A stretch of 64,000 bases of DNA, taken from positions 97,338,568 to 97,402,567 of the forward strand of contig OX578152.1 in assembly GCA_951213105.1 (NCBI GenBank), in the 5' to 3' direction. Every line of letters begins with the position of its first letter. The stretch's first letter is position 1. The notes beneath the pieces are model-generated. The model was not told the origin of the DNA. It did not search any database and saw only the letters and a program-made list of their open reading frames with translations. The stretch comes from Amaurobius ferox. Taxonomy: Eukaryota; Arthropoda; Arachnida; Araneae; Amaurobiidae. Shown one piece after another: positions 36,513 through 47,576 of this stretch. Made by a program: the position numbers and the translations under genes.

Positions 36513-38863
36513 TATACTAGCAGCATACCCGTTCTTCGTACGAAGTATATAATATAAATGAAATTCACAATCATGTGCAAATTCCTATAGTATACTAAAT
36601 GGCATTTTTAATCAAAATATTCTGTTAAAGTATTTAACATAATGCTCCTAAAAAGAAGTTAAGGAATGGCTGTTCTCGTTATTCAAAATTATCTTCACGG
36701 GTAGAATAGGTGCTAAAATTATATGGGAAGATAAACCCGTACTACTTATAATGTCATAGATTAGAAGATATGTCCCAGTGATAGTAAAAGATTACCCGTA
36801 TTATAATATGTAGTCTGAAAATTTTTTACCAATATATAACAGATTACTTAATAAATTAAAAATATCAATAATCCCTGCCATCTTCATACCGGAAGGCTTG
36901 ATTCCAATATATGCCAATATACATGTACTACTTATATATTATCTTAGATTAGAAGATATACCCGTGCATTTGTAGAAGATTACTCGTACAACGTACAATA
37001 TGAGTTTCAACAATTTTTGCCGCAATAAAACAATGCCATAAGAAATTGAACATATCAATAAACTCTGAATCAATAATCCCCGAAAACATCAATAATAACA
37101 ATGTTTAAACATGAAGATCGTAATTGATATTATCCAGTCAAAAATACGATGGCAATGAAATTTATTTTATATACATATCTTCATCATTAAATCGGAAAAG
37201 ATTTAATAAAAATCTTCTTCCTCATAAACACATTAAATTTAAATCCGTTGTTAAGCGACATGTTATGATTTGCTTCAAATAAATTGGTGGTCAAAATATC
37301 GTCTAAATATCTCTAATGAAGGTTTGGCGACATTTTAAAAAATCGCCAAATTTATCGCCAAGTGGGACTGTAGAACTGACAGTCCCACTTGGCGATAAAT
37401 TGACGGACCATCATCAAAATATTAGTCCCTAAAAAAACACAATTTCGTTTATTTAGGGCAATTTATCAATTTCAAAATATTTTTATGGATTTATAAATAT
37501 TTTTATCAATTTGGTGACATTTTAAAAAATCGCCAAATTTATCGCCAAGTGGGACAGTAGAACTGACAGTCCCACTTGGCGATAAATTGACGAACCATCA
37601 TCAAAATATTATCCCCTAAAAAAACACAATTTTGTTTATTTAGGGCAATTTATCAATTTCAAAATATGTTTATGGATTTATAAATATTTTTATCAATTTT
37701 GTGACATTTTAAAAATTCGCTAAATGGATTACTAAGTAGGGCGGTTGGACTGACAGACAGATGCTAACGAAACACCATTTCAGTACTTTCTTTTAAGAAA
37801 ACAAAATAAATTTCATTGATTTACGTCATTTTTATCAATTTGGGGACATTTCAATTAATTTGGTAACTTTTAAGAAATTTGCCAAGTTAGCGATATCCAG
37901 CCAAATTCGTAGCTCTCAATTCGCAGATCTGAATAAAATATCGTGATTCAGTTTGTATATACTAAATGAAAACACTAAAATATTGTTAGAAGATATACCC
38001 ATTCTACTCTTTTTCTGTTTAAACAATTGGATAAATGAATTTATTGGGTAAACAAAATTTGAGTTTATTAGCTAAACACAATATATAAGCTTAAAACCTC
38101 TTTGCTAAAATAAATGAAAGTGGTGTATGCAGTTCGCAATTAATATAATTAAAAAAATCAAACCGTTCGTTTATAAGATATATTTTAATACCCATTTATT
38201 TAATATTCAAATCGAAAAATTAATAATAATCATTAGCAAACATATTTAATTTCATTCCTTGGCCGAGCAACACGATATAAGATAGAATCTTTCTCATAAA
38301 ATGCGAAATTAAATAACCATTTTAAAATCTTTATACTTCTAATCGTTGAGTAAAAGCTTGTGAAATACAAAACATGGAGGTAGATTTTTCCCTTTAAATT
38401 CATGTTTCAAACAATTCATGCTTTCAGATAGTGACTATTTAATGCAAAAATCCTGCATCAAACTCAAAAATAAAGTTTTAATTCCCTTTGACGTTTTAAA
38501 CAAACGATTTTTATCCTTTGCGTTTGGATAAACCACGGAGTTGGAGAGTAGAACTCCTATAAAAAAAGTTCCGTTTTTCATTAATATCTCGACAACCCCT
38601 GGTCTTAGAAACTCGAAACTTGGGCAAAATTTATGGGGGGGCTATTTCAAGGGCACCCACAAACTTTCATTAAATTCGGTTCAGCCGTTCTCTCGTGATG
38701 ATGAGATAAACGAAAGTTTCGTTTTTTACTAATATCTCGAGAACCACTGGTCGCAGAAATTTCAAACATAGACTAAATTTTAAGCGGTGCTATTTCTAGG
38801 CTACCCACAAAATTTCATCAAATTCGGTTCAGCCGTTCTCCCGTGATGATGGGACAGACAGAC

Positions 38864-38896
<33 letters not shown>

Positions 38897-38927
38897 TTTT
38901 CAATTTTATTTATATAGATTTTTTGAG
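36513..38927 (+). mobile_element. Family E element with nested hairpin repeats
   Basis: It starts TATACTAGCAGCATACCCGT, followed by the small palindrome CTTCGTACGAAG. Near the end are two units of about 165 bp with AAATTCGGTTCAGCCGTTCT (about 38675 and 38820), then (ACAG)n and TTTATTTATATAGATTTT. The 185-bp hairpin repeats at 37324-37740 and family B-like words lie inside it. There is no coding capacity. Confidence 0.75.
37324..37740. repeat. 185-bp tandem repeat containing a 19-bp-stem hairpin
   Basis: TTTGGCGACATTTTAAAAAA recurs at 37324 and 37509, with a partial third unit at about 37697. The first two units hold ATTTATCGCCAAGTGGGAC and its exact reverse complement around a 13-nt loop. 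The third unit lacks this hairpin. GCCAAGT words of this kind also occur in family B. Confidence 0.85.
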
Positions 38928-38933
38928 CATAGT

Positions 38934-39672
38934 TTTTACTTTCCCTGCAATACATGGTAATGTATAGGGAAAGTATTGGAATCATGCCGAAAATCGCAAC
39001 TCGAGTTTTCGACAGATCTACACGTTTCGAGACCTCTAGAATACGAAAAAACTATTTTTAGCGTGACGTCTGTGTCTGTCTGTCTGTTTGTCTGTCTGTG
39101 CAGATTTTGTATCCACTCTAATTAAAAAACTAAATTCACAAAATTTGGTAGGTAAGTCGCTTGTGGGCGAGTCTGGTGCTGATTAGTTTTGGGTATGATT
39201 CGGGATAAAAGAACCCGCCCTTTTTTGCGAAATAGTCCGCAAAAGTTTGTATCCACTCTAACTGAAAAATTAATGGGCCGAATTTCACAAAATTCAGTAG
39301 ATAAGTCACTTGTGGGTCACCCTGGTGCTGATTAGATTTTGGTACGATTCGCGGAAAAAAATAACCCGCCTTTTTTGGCAAAATGGCCTGTCAAAATCTA
39401 AACTAAAGAACTACGTATGCTCAAATATATGCATTAAATGCGTGTTTAATACGTAATTTTTAACGAAGAAAAGAATAAGACCAACCCCATTACACTAGGA
39501 CTAGCTGTTCTCGAGATATTTTAGTTTTTCGTATTTTCTCTACGCCACCTTTGAAAATAAGTTCGGTTACCGAATGAGAACGAAAATTGAATTAAAAATG
39601 AAATAAATTTAATTAAAATAAAGAATGTGGATATAAGTCTGCAGGGAAAGTCATGTGCTGCCCACATCAGAT
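38934..39672 (-). mobile_element. Family A element, copy 5
   Basis: Reverse orientation, starting ACTTTCCCTGCAATACATGG about 7-15 bp after the end of the family E element. It has a TGTCTGTCTGTTTGTCTGTC microsatellite and two internal units, and ends TGCCCACATCAGAT. All hallmarks of the family are present. Confidence 0.85.
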
Positions 39673-41400
39673 TTTTTATGCTCATGTTTGTACCCATACT
39701 TATTCCGAAACCGGGTGATCCTCTAATTTTTATAATCGGACACTTGATTTACAGTTTTGTTCACTGAAATTATCCTTCCATTATTTTTCTTCCTCTTTTA
39801 ATTTTTACCGTCTCGTGCTTATAATAATATAATATAGAGAAAGTATTGTTTTCACGAAAATTTTCGATATTCGAGATTTTGATGCCAATATGCTTAAGAC
39901 TCCCTGAACACGTTTCGACTATTTTTGTAGTGATGGCCGTCTGTTTAACGCTTGTAGCTTATTTCTTGTGTACTACACGATAGCGGTCACAAATATTAAT
40001 GGATTTTTACTTAATTTTATAGCCGGCTTTGTTATAAAAAAATTTAGAACTAGATAGAATTTTTTTTTATATTCGAGCGAAAACTTCGAAATTTTATATT
40101 TCTTTTAATATGGCAGCATAGGACAATTTGACATAATCATGCGTGAAAGGGTTTATTTATCGCTCAATGATCACGAAACTTATCAGTTTCAATCATTGTT
40201 GCGAGAAATACCCACGATATAACTTTTTTGTTGTTCGTGACGTCATTATCCCCTTCGGATACATTGTCAAGTATGGTATCGATCAAAAAATTTTTTTCAA
40301 ACCCTTTAAAATGAAGGATAACACGCTATAATTGTACTCATTTAGATCCGCCATATCGATTTTTCAAAAAAAAAAATTCTTGTAAATTTTGAGAAAAAAA
40401 GCTACTAAAAATGGATTCTGGAACGTAAAAATATATTTATAATCTTCAATAATAATTTTAGTATTTACACGAGCCTTGTATCAGTTGCTACAGGCAAAAT
40501 AATAGTCTCAAAACTAACATAATGATATCACTCGCACGTTGTTCCCATTCGTTTCACGTTCAGCTGGCTTTTGGCTTGTTTGTATGTACTAATAGAACCC
40601 GGCGTGTTGCGAAACTGTTGTTTATCTCTAATACTTTATTCGCGCAGCCATTTATGTAATGTTTACTTTATTGGCTATTGTGTAAAATTGCATTCGTTAT
40701 CATTTGCTTTCTTAGTCGATTGGGAAGGGTTGGCACATGGCATCTTCAAGATTGTGGCACATGGTAAATCATTTTGCTGCATTTTCAGGTATCGGCTATG
40801 GCTATTACGTACTAAACAGCACATAATAAACGTGAAACCGATCCATAGATGCTGGTCTAAGAACGCTGTCCTATATAGCTATGTACGGCCTTTATGCGGG
40901 TTCTGTGAGCATAATATAGATCATAAAAAAAAAAAACCCTTGAATTTTTAAGCGAATGTGAAAACCCTGTTCCAAATTTTAACATACACATTATACATGG
41001 CTTCCGAAAATGCTAAGTAACCTCGCTCCCAGAACATGAAAACAGCCTCACTCCCAGAACATGAAAACAACCTCGCTCCCAGAACTCAAAGCGTCTCTTT
41101 ATTCGCTTTTATCATCATAATGCACTTATTTATAAGTATGAACAAATAAATTTATTCTTTTTCCAGCCGCACGAGCCGCGATCACCCTTTTCCCCGCTTT
41201 TAATAACAGTAGAAATCGTCTTCGGCGGTAGATAGTCCGGGCGCTTGAGATGTAAATAATGCCCGTCAGGAGGTTAAGCACTCTATTAAATCGAGAATTG
41301 CCAAGATAAAGACTTTAAAAGAGGTCATCCACTTTTCGCGTCTAGGACATTCGAAACCGCTCTCACCGTCTTGCACACGCTTCGCTCAAGTATTAGACCA
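39673..41400. other. Intronic sequence with a relic element end and a 25-bp tandem repeat
   Basis: A decayed element end with GAGAAAGTATTGTTTTCACG lies at about 39836-39960. The 126-codon frame at 40571-40951 has no motif that I know and I do not call it. At 41021-41087 a 25-bp unit (CCTCGCTCCCAGAACATGAA...) occurs three times. Confidence 0.5.
41021..41087 (+). repeat. 25-bp tandem repeat, three units
   Basis: Units start CCTCGCTCCC, CCTCACTCCC and CCTCGCTCCC at 41021, 41046 and 41071. They are nearly identical. Confidence 0.9.
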
Positions 41401-41489
41401 GTGGTCGGAAGTAGCGCTCTACAAGTAGCGAAACTACAGTAGTCACAACTTTTTCCCGTAGTTTGTAGTGTAACGCGCTACTTTTAAAA
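41401..41489. mobile_element. hAT-like element end
   Basis: CCAGTGGTCGGAAGTAGCGC at 41399 and GTAGTGTAACGCGCTACTTT at 41465 resemble the region 23291-24195. A family B element follows immediately, so the rest was probably interrupted or lost. Confidence 0.45.
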
Positions 41490-41492
41490 AAA

Positions 41493-42330
41493 ATCTGATG
41501 TGGGCACCACATGACTTTCCTTATATAATGTAATGAATTTACTACTTTTACAGTAAAAAAAATAGGTTTTTCTTACAGTAGATACTAATATTCTTTCCAA
41601 GATATTGAATTTTCGACAATCAGTCGTCATTTTCATTGATTTAGCGTCATTTTTATCCATTTGGCGAGATTTTTGTTAATTTGGCAACATTTCAAAAGTG
41701 GCCAAGTTGGCGACATTCCGCCAAATTCGTCGCTAAAATCTTGCCAAGCGTTATGGACGAAGAAATAAGTTATTTTTACAGCAGATAAATGACTATTGGC
41801 GTTCAAATACAAAAAAGTATTACTTAAAGTATCTTTTTTCATGAATGGAACGAGCTAGATCCACGAGAATGATGTCACCCAATTTATCGTATGGTATTAC
41901 ATATGAAAAGTGAACATGTTTCTCAATAGGAAATATTTTATTCTTATTTTATATGACTTTCTCATAATTTTTTTGAAAAATGTACAATATCTTAAGAACG
42001 GTTCATGTTAAGCGTTCTAAAATTTATGCCAATCGTTTTCTAATGAAAAATTACATAAGAAATGTTTATTTGCGTAACTTTATTAGCGGTTTTGATTTTT
42101 TGACGATTTTTTCAAAATTTCATTCGAAAATTAGGGGGGTTCTGAACATTCTATTGCGTATAGAAACAATAGGCTTCCAGTGTTTACGGATTGCGATTTT
42201 TGTACCAAATTTCGTTCGAATCGGTCCATTCGTTCGCCAGTTATCGTCTCCACAGACTCACTGACACACACACACAGACATCACTTCAAAAATGTTCGAT
42301 TCGTGATCAGGGATGCTTGAAACGTGCTGA
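41493..42330 (+). mobile_element. Family B element, copy 3, 3'-truncated
   Basis: It begins ATCTGATGTGGGCACCACAT and follows the 19083 copy closely up to GGGATGCTTGAAACGTGCTG, where homology stops. The palindromic 3' end is missing. Confidence 0.8.
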
Positions 42331-42704
42331 TTCAACCAATTCAATTGCTGATTCAACCCCAAAATTTATGTAAATATCGACCATACATAGATTATATAAT
42401 TTATTATAGTCGATTTAGATTATATATATTCTATTATACATAGATTATATAAATATTTCAATCGGGTCGCTGCGCTGCGCCTAAGACTTCCCTTGAATCC
42501 TCTCCTGACAGGAACTGGTATTATTCTCGCCAACACAGACTAATATAGTATTCTGTGCTCGCCATCTCACTTAACAACAGAGCGTTGTCTGTTAGCAAGA
42601 AAGTGTTCACCTAGTTATTCCTTCACTCATATAATTAGAGAGAAGGAGATTTCTGTCGTTAGAGAGAAGGGTATTTCTATAGTTAGAGAGAAGGAGATTA
42701 TATT

Positions 42705-43570
42705 CTCTCGTGAATGGAACGAAATAGATGCATGAGAATGATGTTAACAAATTTAGCGCATCACATATAAAAAATGGGCATATTTTACAATAGTTAATAT
42801 TATTTAATTTTGATTTCTTTTTTTTTCATAAATTTATTTGAAAAATGTGCAATATCTCGAACAGTATGCATGCTAGCGTTCTAAAGTTTGTGTCATTTGT
42901 TTTATAATTAAAAATTATATAAGAAATGATTATTTACGCAACATTGTTGAAGATTCTGATTTTTTCAAAGTTTCATTTGAAAATCTGGGGGGGGGGGGGG
43001 GTCCAAACATTTGATTGTCTTAAAATCAATAGGGTTCCAGTATGCACTGACTAACATTTATAATAAATTTCGTTCGTGAGATATCATATCCACAGACTTA
43101 CGGACACACTTCAAAGGCTTCTAAATAATAAATATACATGCTAATTGCGGCCATCTTGACTCCCAGTTGAAGCGATGGCTGTATATGACGAAAAGAGGGT
43201 TACTTTCTTGTCCTTCTTTCGGGATCTCAAGAAAATCAAAATAATCTAGACAACTTGAATGATTGGTACACATTTTTTGAAAGCAGAAGCGCCTAATTTG
43301 CAGCTAAATTGCATATCAAATATCAGCCATGTAGCATGTGAATTGAAATAGAACAGGCAGACTAAACTGACTGGGGCGAATGAGTCATGGCGGTTGCTTC
43401 AGCCTGTATTTTTAGGAGTCTTAACACGCACATATACAGACATCGCCTTAAAAACGTTTGAATCGAGTTCAGAGATGCTTGAAACGTACTATTCCATCAA
43501 AAACGAATTTTAATTTTCGATCTCTTCACAATACTTTCCTTATACATTATAATGTATATAGAGAAAGTAA
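42705..43570 (+). mobile_element. Family B element, copy 4, 5'-truncated with an insertion
   Basis: Homology starts at CTCGTGAATGGAACG and ends with ATACTTTCCTTATACATTAT and AGAGAAAGTAA. About 300 bp of unrelated sequence (roughly 43118-43425) interrupts it. A G tract lies at 42986-43001. Confidence 0.7.
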
Positions 43571-43746
43571 TAATATTAGAATTGATCTTTAGAATAAAAT
43601 GTCTAAAAACGTTGGGAAACAGAGCAACATACAATGAAATATTATTTTACATCTAAGATGAAATATTATTTTACATACCATAATTTCGGCCATATTATTT
43701 TATTTTACATATTTTACACCATATTATTTTACATACCATAATTTCG

Positions 43747-43864
43747 GCCAACGGCCGTACCGTGCTGAAAACACCGGTTCTCGTTAGATCACCGAAGTCG
43801 GGCAGCATCGGGCGCGGTTAGTACTTGGGTGGGTGACCACCTGGGAACACCGCGTGCTGTTGGC
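43747..43864 (+). pseudogene. 5S rRNA-derived SINE head
   Basis: Nearly full-length 5S rRNA: GCCAACGGCCGTACC at the start, GAAAACACCGGTTCTCGTTA, GATCACCGAAG, the internal promoter region GGGCGCGGTTAGTACTTGGG and GGGTGACCACCTGGGAACAC, and GCTGTTGGC closing the terminal stem. A few substitutions from typical animal 5S, for example CGGGCAGCAT after GAAGT, and its place inside a retroposed element argue against a working ribosomal gene. The pol III internal control region looks intact. Confidence 0.85.
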
Positions 43865-44162
43865 ACATTTCGGGCGCGGTAGCCCGGTGGTTTACGCGCT
43901 GGATTTGCACACTGCCGCAACTGCCGCCGTGTTCATGCGGAGTACGATTACGTTAAACATGTGGGTCCGTAAGGCCTTCCGAGAGGTTGTTGGTAGGGGA
44001 AGGAGGGTACGGTCCCTGTGGATGCCTCTCCCACTGGGTTCCGGTCTCAATTGGGTGCATTTCCCGGGCATCCAAACAGGTACCTTACACCTTTTTCAAC
44101 ACATCTCTCTCTTTCTCACACCTCTACTCCTCTCTCTACACCTCTCTCTCTTTCTAACACCA

Positions 44163-44278
44163 TACTCAAGTCCACAGGACGAGTCGGACGGTCTGGGTCT
44201 TCAACACCTTTCTGGTAGGTCGGACGGTCTGGGTCTTCAACACCTTTCTGGTAGGTCGGACGGTCTGGGTCTCAACAA
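44163..44278 (+). repeat. SINE tail segment in ~39-bp tandem copies
   Basis: The word GGTCGGACGGTCTGGGTCTT with CAACACCTTTCTGGTA recurs about three times within the tail of the chimeric SINE. Other SINE tails in the window have one copy only. Confidence 0.85.
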
Positions 44279-44295
44279 CAACATACCATAATTTC

Positions 44296-45111
44296 AATGT
44301 TAACGAAATGTGCACAGGTTTCATTTTTCAATTTGAAACGGTTTTTGACATTCAGAACTTTTATTAAGTGTGTAGGTGGAAGATTTAGTGATCACTATTC
44401 ATTTCTAACCCACAATTATATTTAAATAATTGCGGAAATGGCTAGTATTTATTAAGAAATTTAATATCTAATAATTGGACATAATATACTTAATGTTAAG
44501 TATTTAAAATCGAAGATCGTAATTTACCGAAAATTACATGTATTTTGTATTTTTGCTGTTACTTTTGGTGCACCTTTTTTGCTTACTGATGCAATAATCA
44601 TGTGCTTAGTGTATCTATTGGGTTTATTAGGTAATTCAGCCTTGATCTTGATGTAATACCAGAAGTAGTGTCTGCTTTATGAAGCCGCCTCTTATGACCG
44701 GATTGGGGTGTTTATAGTATAGTGCTGGATTTCGTTTTAATATAGATCCAAAGGAGTGGTAATGTAATTTTCCACTAAGGGAGGCGGAAATTATGCCACC
44801 CCCCTTCTGCCTGGAGGATTTCCATGTTATTACGTTTCTTATATCATTTTCTTTACCGAATCATATTTCCAGTATTAGAATAGTAGTTCATCAAATTTTG
44901 CCGCCCCATCATTTTTAAAACGGGGGGGGGGGGGGTTTACTGCTCTAAGGGCATAGAATAAAAAACCCAGTAGAACGCCAAACTAATTAATTCCAGTTAT
45001 ATCCGAGATCTATGAGTTTCTTACCCTGGCCGCCCAGCCCAGCCCAGCCAAAGAGCAGTTACTAAAAAAGGAGTGTGTGTGTGTGTGGAGGGGGGGGGGG
45101 GCAATTGTTTT
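44296..45111. other. Intronic sequence, no gene seen
   Basis: AT-rich sequence with G tracts at about 44921-44935 and at 45088-45101, the latter after (GT)n. No coding signal. Confidence 0.5.
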
Positions 45112-45859
45112 TTACTTTCCCTGCAATACATGGTAATGTATAGGGAATGAATTGGAATCATGTCGAAAATCGCAACTCGAGTTTTCGACGGATATACACG
45201 TTTCAAGACCTAGAATACGAAAAAACCATTTTTAGCGTGACGTCTGTGTGTGTGTGTGTCTGTCTGTCTGCAGATTTTGTATACACTCTAACTAAAAAAC
45301 TAATGGACCGAATTTCACAAAATTTGGTAGGTAAGTCACTTTAGAGCGAGTCTGGTGCTGATTAGTTTTGGGTACGATTTGGAATAAAAGAACCCGCCTT
45401 TCTTTGCGAAATGGCCTTCAAAAGCTTGTATCCACTCTAACTGAAAAACTACTGGACCGAATTTCACAAAATTCGGTAGAGGAGTCACTTATGGGTTACC
45501 CTGGTGCTGATTAGATTTTAGTACGTTCGGAAAAAATAACCTGCCTTTTTTTGCCAAATGGCTTGCAAAAATCGTCTAAATCTAAACTAAAGAACTAGGT
45601 ATACTCAAATATATCTATTAAATGCTCATTTAATACGTAATTTTTAACGACGAAAATAATAAGACCAACCCCATTACACTAGGACTAACCGCTCTCGAGA
45701 AATTTTAGTTTTCCGTATTTTCTCTACGCCACCTTTGAAAATAAGTCCGGTAACCGAATGAAAACGAAAATTGAATTAAAAGTGAAATAAATTTAATTAA
45801 AATAAAGAGAACGTTAATATAAGTCTGCGGAGAAAGTCATGTGCTGCCCACATCAGATT
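45112..45859 (-). mobile_element. Family A element, copy 6
   Basis: Reverse orientation, with ACTTTCCCTGCAATACATGG at the left end, a GTGTGTGTCTGTCTGTCTGC microsatellite, two internal units and CTGCCCACATCAGAT at the right end. It lies only about 200 bp upstream of eve exon 2. Confidence 0.85.
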
Positions 45860-46055
45860 TTTCCCATTTTCTTACAGGACACAGTTGTATCTTTATCCTA
45901 CGGTACACCTGGATGCATAATTTTTCCAGTGCAGAAAACGCCTGGTCGGGCGCATTAAATTATTTTAATATTCACAAATTTCGATCATTACGCATCGATA
46001 TCATATTTACGTTGTGAATATTTCAAGGTATTCTTATATTTTCTTTCTGTTCCAG

Positions 46056-46207
46056 AGGACCTGAGTTCCATTCGTCGGTATCGCACGGCTTTCACCCGTG
46101 AGCAGTTGGCGCGCCTGGAGAAAGAGTTTATGCGGGAAAATTACGTCTCCAGGCCGAGGAGGTGCGAACTCGCCGCCGCACTTAGTCTTCCGGAATCCAC
46201 CATCAAG
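46056..46207 (+). CDS. eve: even-skipped homeobox gene, coding exon 2 (homeodomain N-terminal part)
   Basis: Codes for residues 69-119 (51 residues). The acceptor TTCTTTCTGTTCCAG and the donor AAG|GTAAGC are clean. It holds homeodomain positions 1-46: [19 protein letters not shown] (helix 1 with L16 and F20), then [19 protein letters not shown] (helix 2 and the start of helix 3). The order matches Even-skipped/Evx proteins, which bind TAATTA-type DNA sites and, in arthropods, pattern segments and neurons. One oddity is Met at homeodomain position 21, where Eve proteins usually have Tyr (EFY). The exon ends between homeodomain positions 46 and 47. Confidence 0.97.
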
Positions 46208-46997
46208 GTAAGCCCGCAAGGCATTTGTCCGTAGGATGGACTCTGTTTGCATTTCCATATACCATACTTGGAATGTATAATTAATGTTATGCCTATTTTA
46301 AGTCTTTTAGCGTGTCTAACAGATTGTTTACTTGTTCACTAATTCAGACTATTCAACATAGCCTTTCCTTATATTCAGTTTAATTATATTAATTAAAATG
46401 CTTGGAGTGTTAGTCACAACTTGACTTTCCCATACATTCTTATTTCATTCAGTTCCACTTGTATCACAATCATCACAGAAATGGCGGTGGTTCCAGTCTG
46501 ATGGAGCTAAAACTGTTTTGCCTCAATATCTTCAAAATAAAATTCCCATTCTATCCTTCTAGGGCTTTCAAAAGACGCCTTACAGTTCATAGCTGGCACT
46601 TTTAATTTTCGAGATATATTATAAGCATTGCAAACCTTTCAAAACGGTAAAATTTTCAATCTTCTTGAACTTGAAAAAAGACGATTGTTCAAAACTTTTA
46701 AGAGCTTTATAAAAACAAATTATTGATCTGGAAATCGGATTTATTACCGAACATTTTTGTTGCTTACTCTTTACATCTGTCTTTTATAGTTTAGGATATA
46801 TTACGAGGGTAAGTAATTAAAATGATACAAAAACGCACAAACACTTAGGACAGATATACAAACACGTGCGTACATCCATCGTATATATATAAAGTGTTCA
46901 AAATGTGTTTATAGATAGTTTCTGATCCTCACTGGTCTAACATCATTATAGATCTCTTTAATGTTGTATCTGCGTGTTTTTAGAGCGTATGCTGATA

Positions 46998-47576
46998 AAA
47001 AATGAAAGGGAAGCATGTGTGAATTCGAAAACGAATCCTTGATCTCAATACTTGGTTATATGGCACTTAACTTGGATGCAGCTCCATCTTGATCTGATGC
47101 CGTAGACTTTTTCTGTAATGTGCAAGAGATATACAACTTTTTCTCCAACTTTAACTACTGTTGGAGCATCCTAAAAAACACGTTACTTCTCCAACAGTGA
47201 AAATATTTTAGCGACATACGCTGGGAGAGCCGCATTAAAGTTGTATATCTCCTGCACATTATAGAAAAAGTTTACGGCATCAGGGCAAGACGGAGTTGCA
47301 TCCTTCATGGTGAGGTTAAGCCGTTAAAGGAATGGTTGCCGTATAACCAGGGAGGGGCTGGAGGGAAATTCAATGGATCTAAGAAATTGTGTATGCAAAA
47401 TTTGAATGACATTTTATGAAATTTCATATCACTACTAAAAATTTAATATTTTTATCAGGGGGGCTGAGTATACCTCTTGGGAGGCTTAGCCTCCTCCTGT
47501 CTGACTACGGCCTTGGCGTATAACCAAGTATTGAGATCAAGGATTCGGAATTCACATGTTTTTTTCCCTTTCATTT
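46998..47576. repeat. Long interrupted inverted repeat in eve intron 2
   Basis: Left arm about 46998-47150, with CCTTGATCTCAATACTTGGT and GATGCCGTAGACTTTTTCTG. Right arm about 47215-47576, with AGAAAAAGTTTACGGCATCA and ACCAAGTATTGAGATCAAGG. About 170 bp of extra sequence (roughly 47330-47505) interrupts the right arm. An inner pair, CTGTTGGAG/CTCCAACAG, extends the fold. The pre-mRNA could form a long hairpin. Confidence 0.8.

Larger units (their letters stand above)
43731..44295 (+). mobile_element. 5S rRNA-tRNA chimeric SINE with 15-bp target duplication
   Basis: ACATACCATAATTTC at 43731-43745 and 44281-44295 is a perfect direct repeat. Between them, in order: a 5S rRNA-like head (43747-43864); a tRNA-like box A (GCGCGGTAGCCCGGTGGTTT) whose box B region is deleted; the SINE body (GTTCATGCGGAGTACGATTA, ACATGTGGGTCCGTAAGGCC, GAAGGAGGGTACGGTCCCTG); and the tail, in which a 38-39 bp segment with GGTCGGACGGTCTGGGTCTT occurs almost three times, ending in CAACAAC. 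The duplication begins at the 5S 5' end, so the chimera was retroposed as one transcript. Confidence 0.9.
25410..46055 (+). other. eve intron 1 (20.6 kb, repeat-filled)
   Basis: Starts GTAAGT and ends TTCTTTCTGTTCCAG. It carries several family A and B elements, a MITE, the 34470 palindrome, a family E element and the 5S-headed SINE. Clean stretches without a recognised repeat include about 25500-26200, 31700-32060, 32300-33600 and 44300-44900. Enhancers are likely in such an intron, but I cannot point to one. Confidence 0.7.

Noticed and set aside
37324..37740. CRISPR-like array
   Set aside because: The repeats are 185 bp long with internal hairpins, without regular short repeats and unique spacers, and the genome is eukaryotic.
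40571..40951. 126-codon + strand frame in eve intron 1
   Set aside because: No motif, a cysteine/leucine-rich composition typical of AT-rich random frames, and an A tract at the end.
43747..43864. A working 5S rRNA gene
   Set aside because: It is the head of a retroposed SINE, with target duplications around the whole element and several substitutions, so it is a derived copy.
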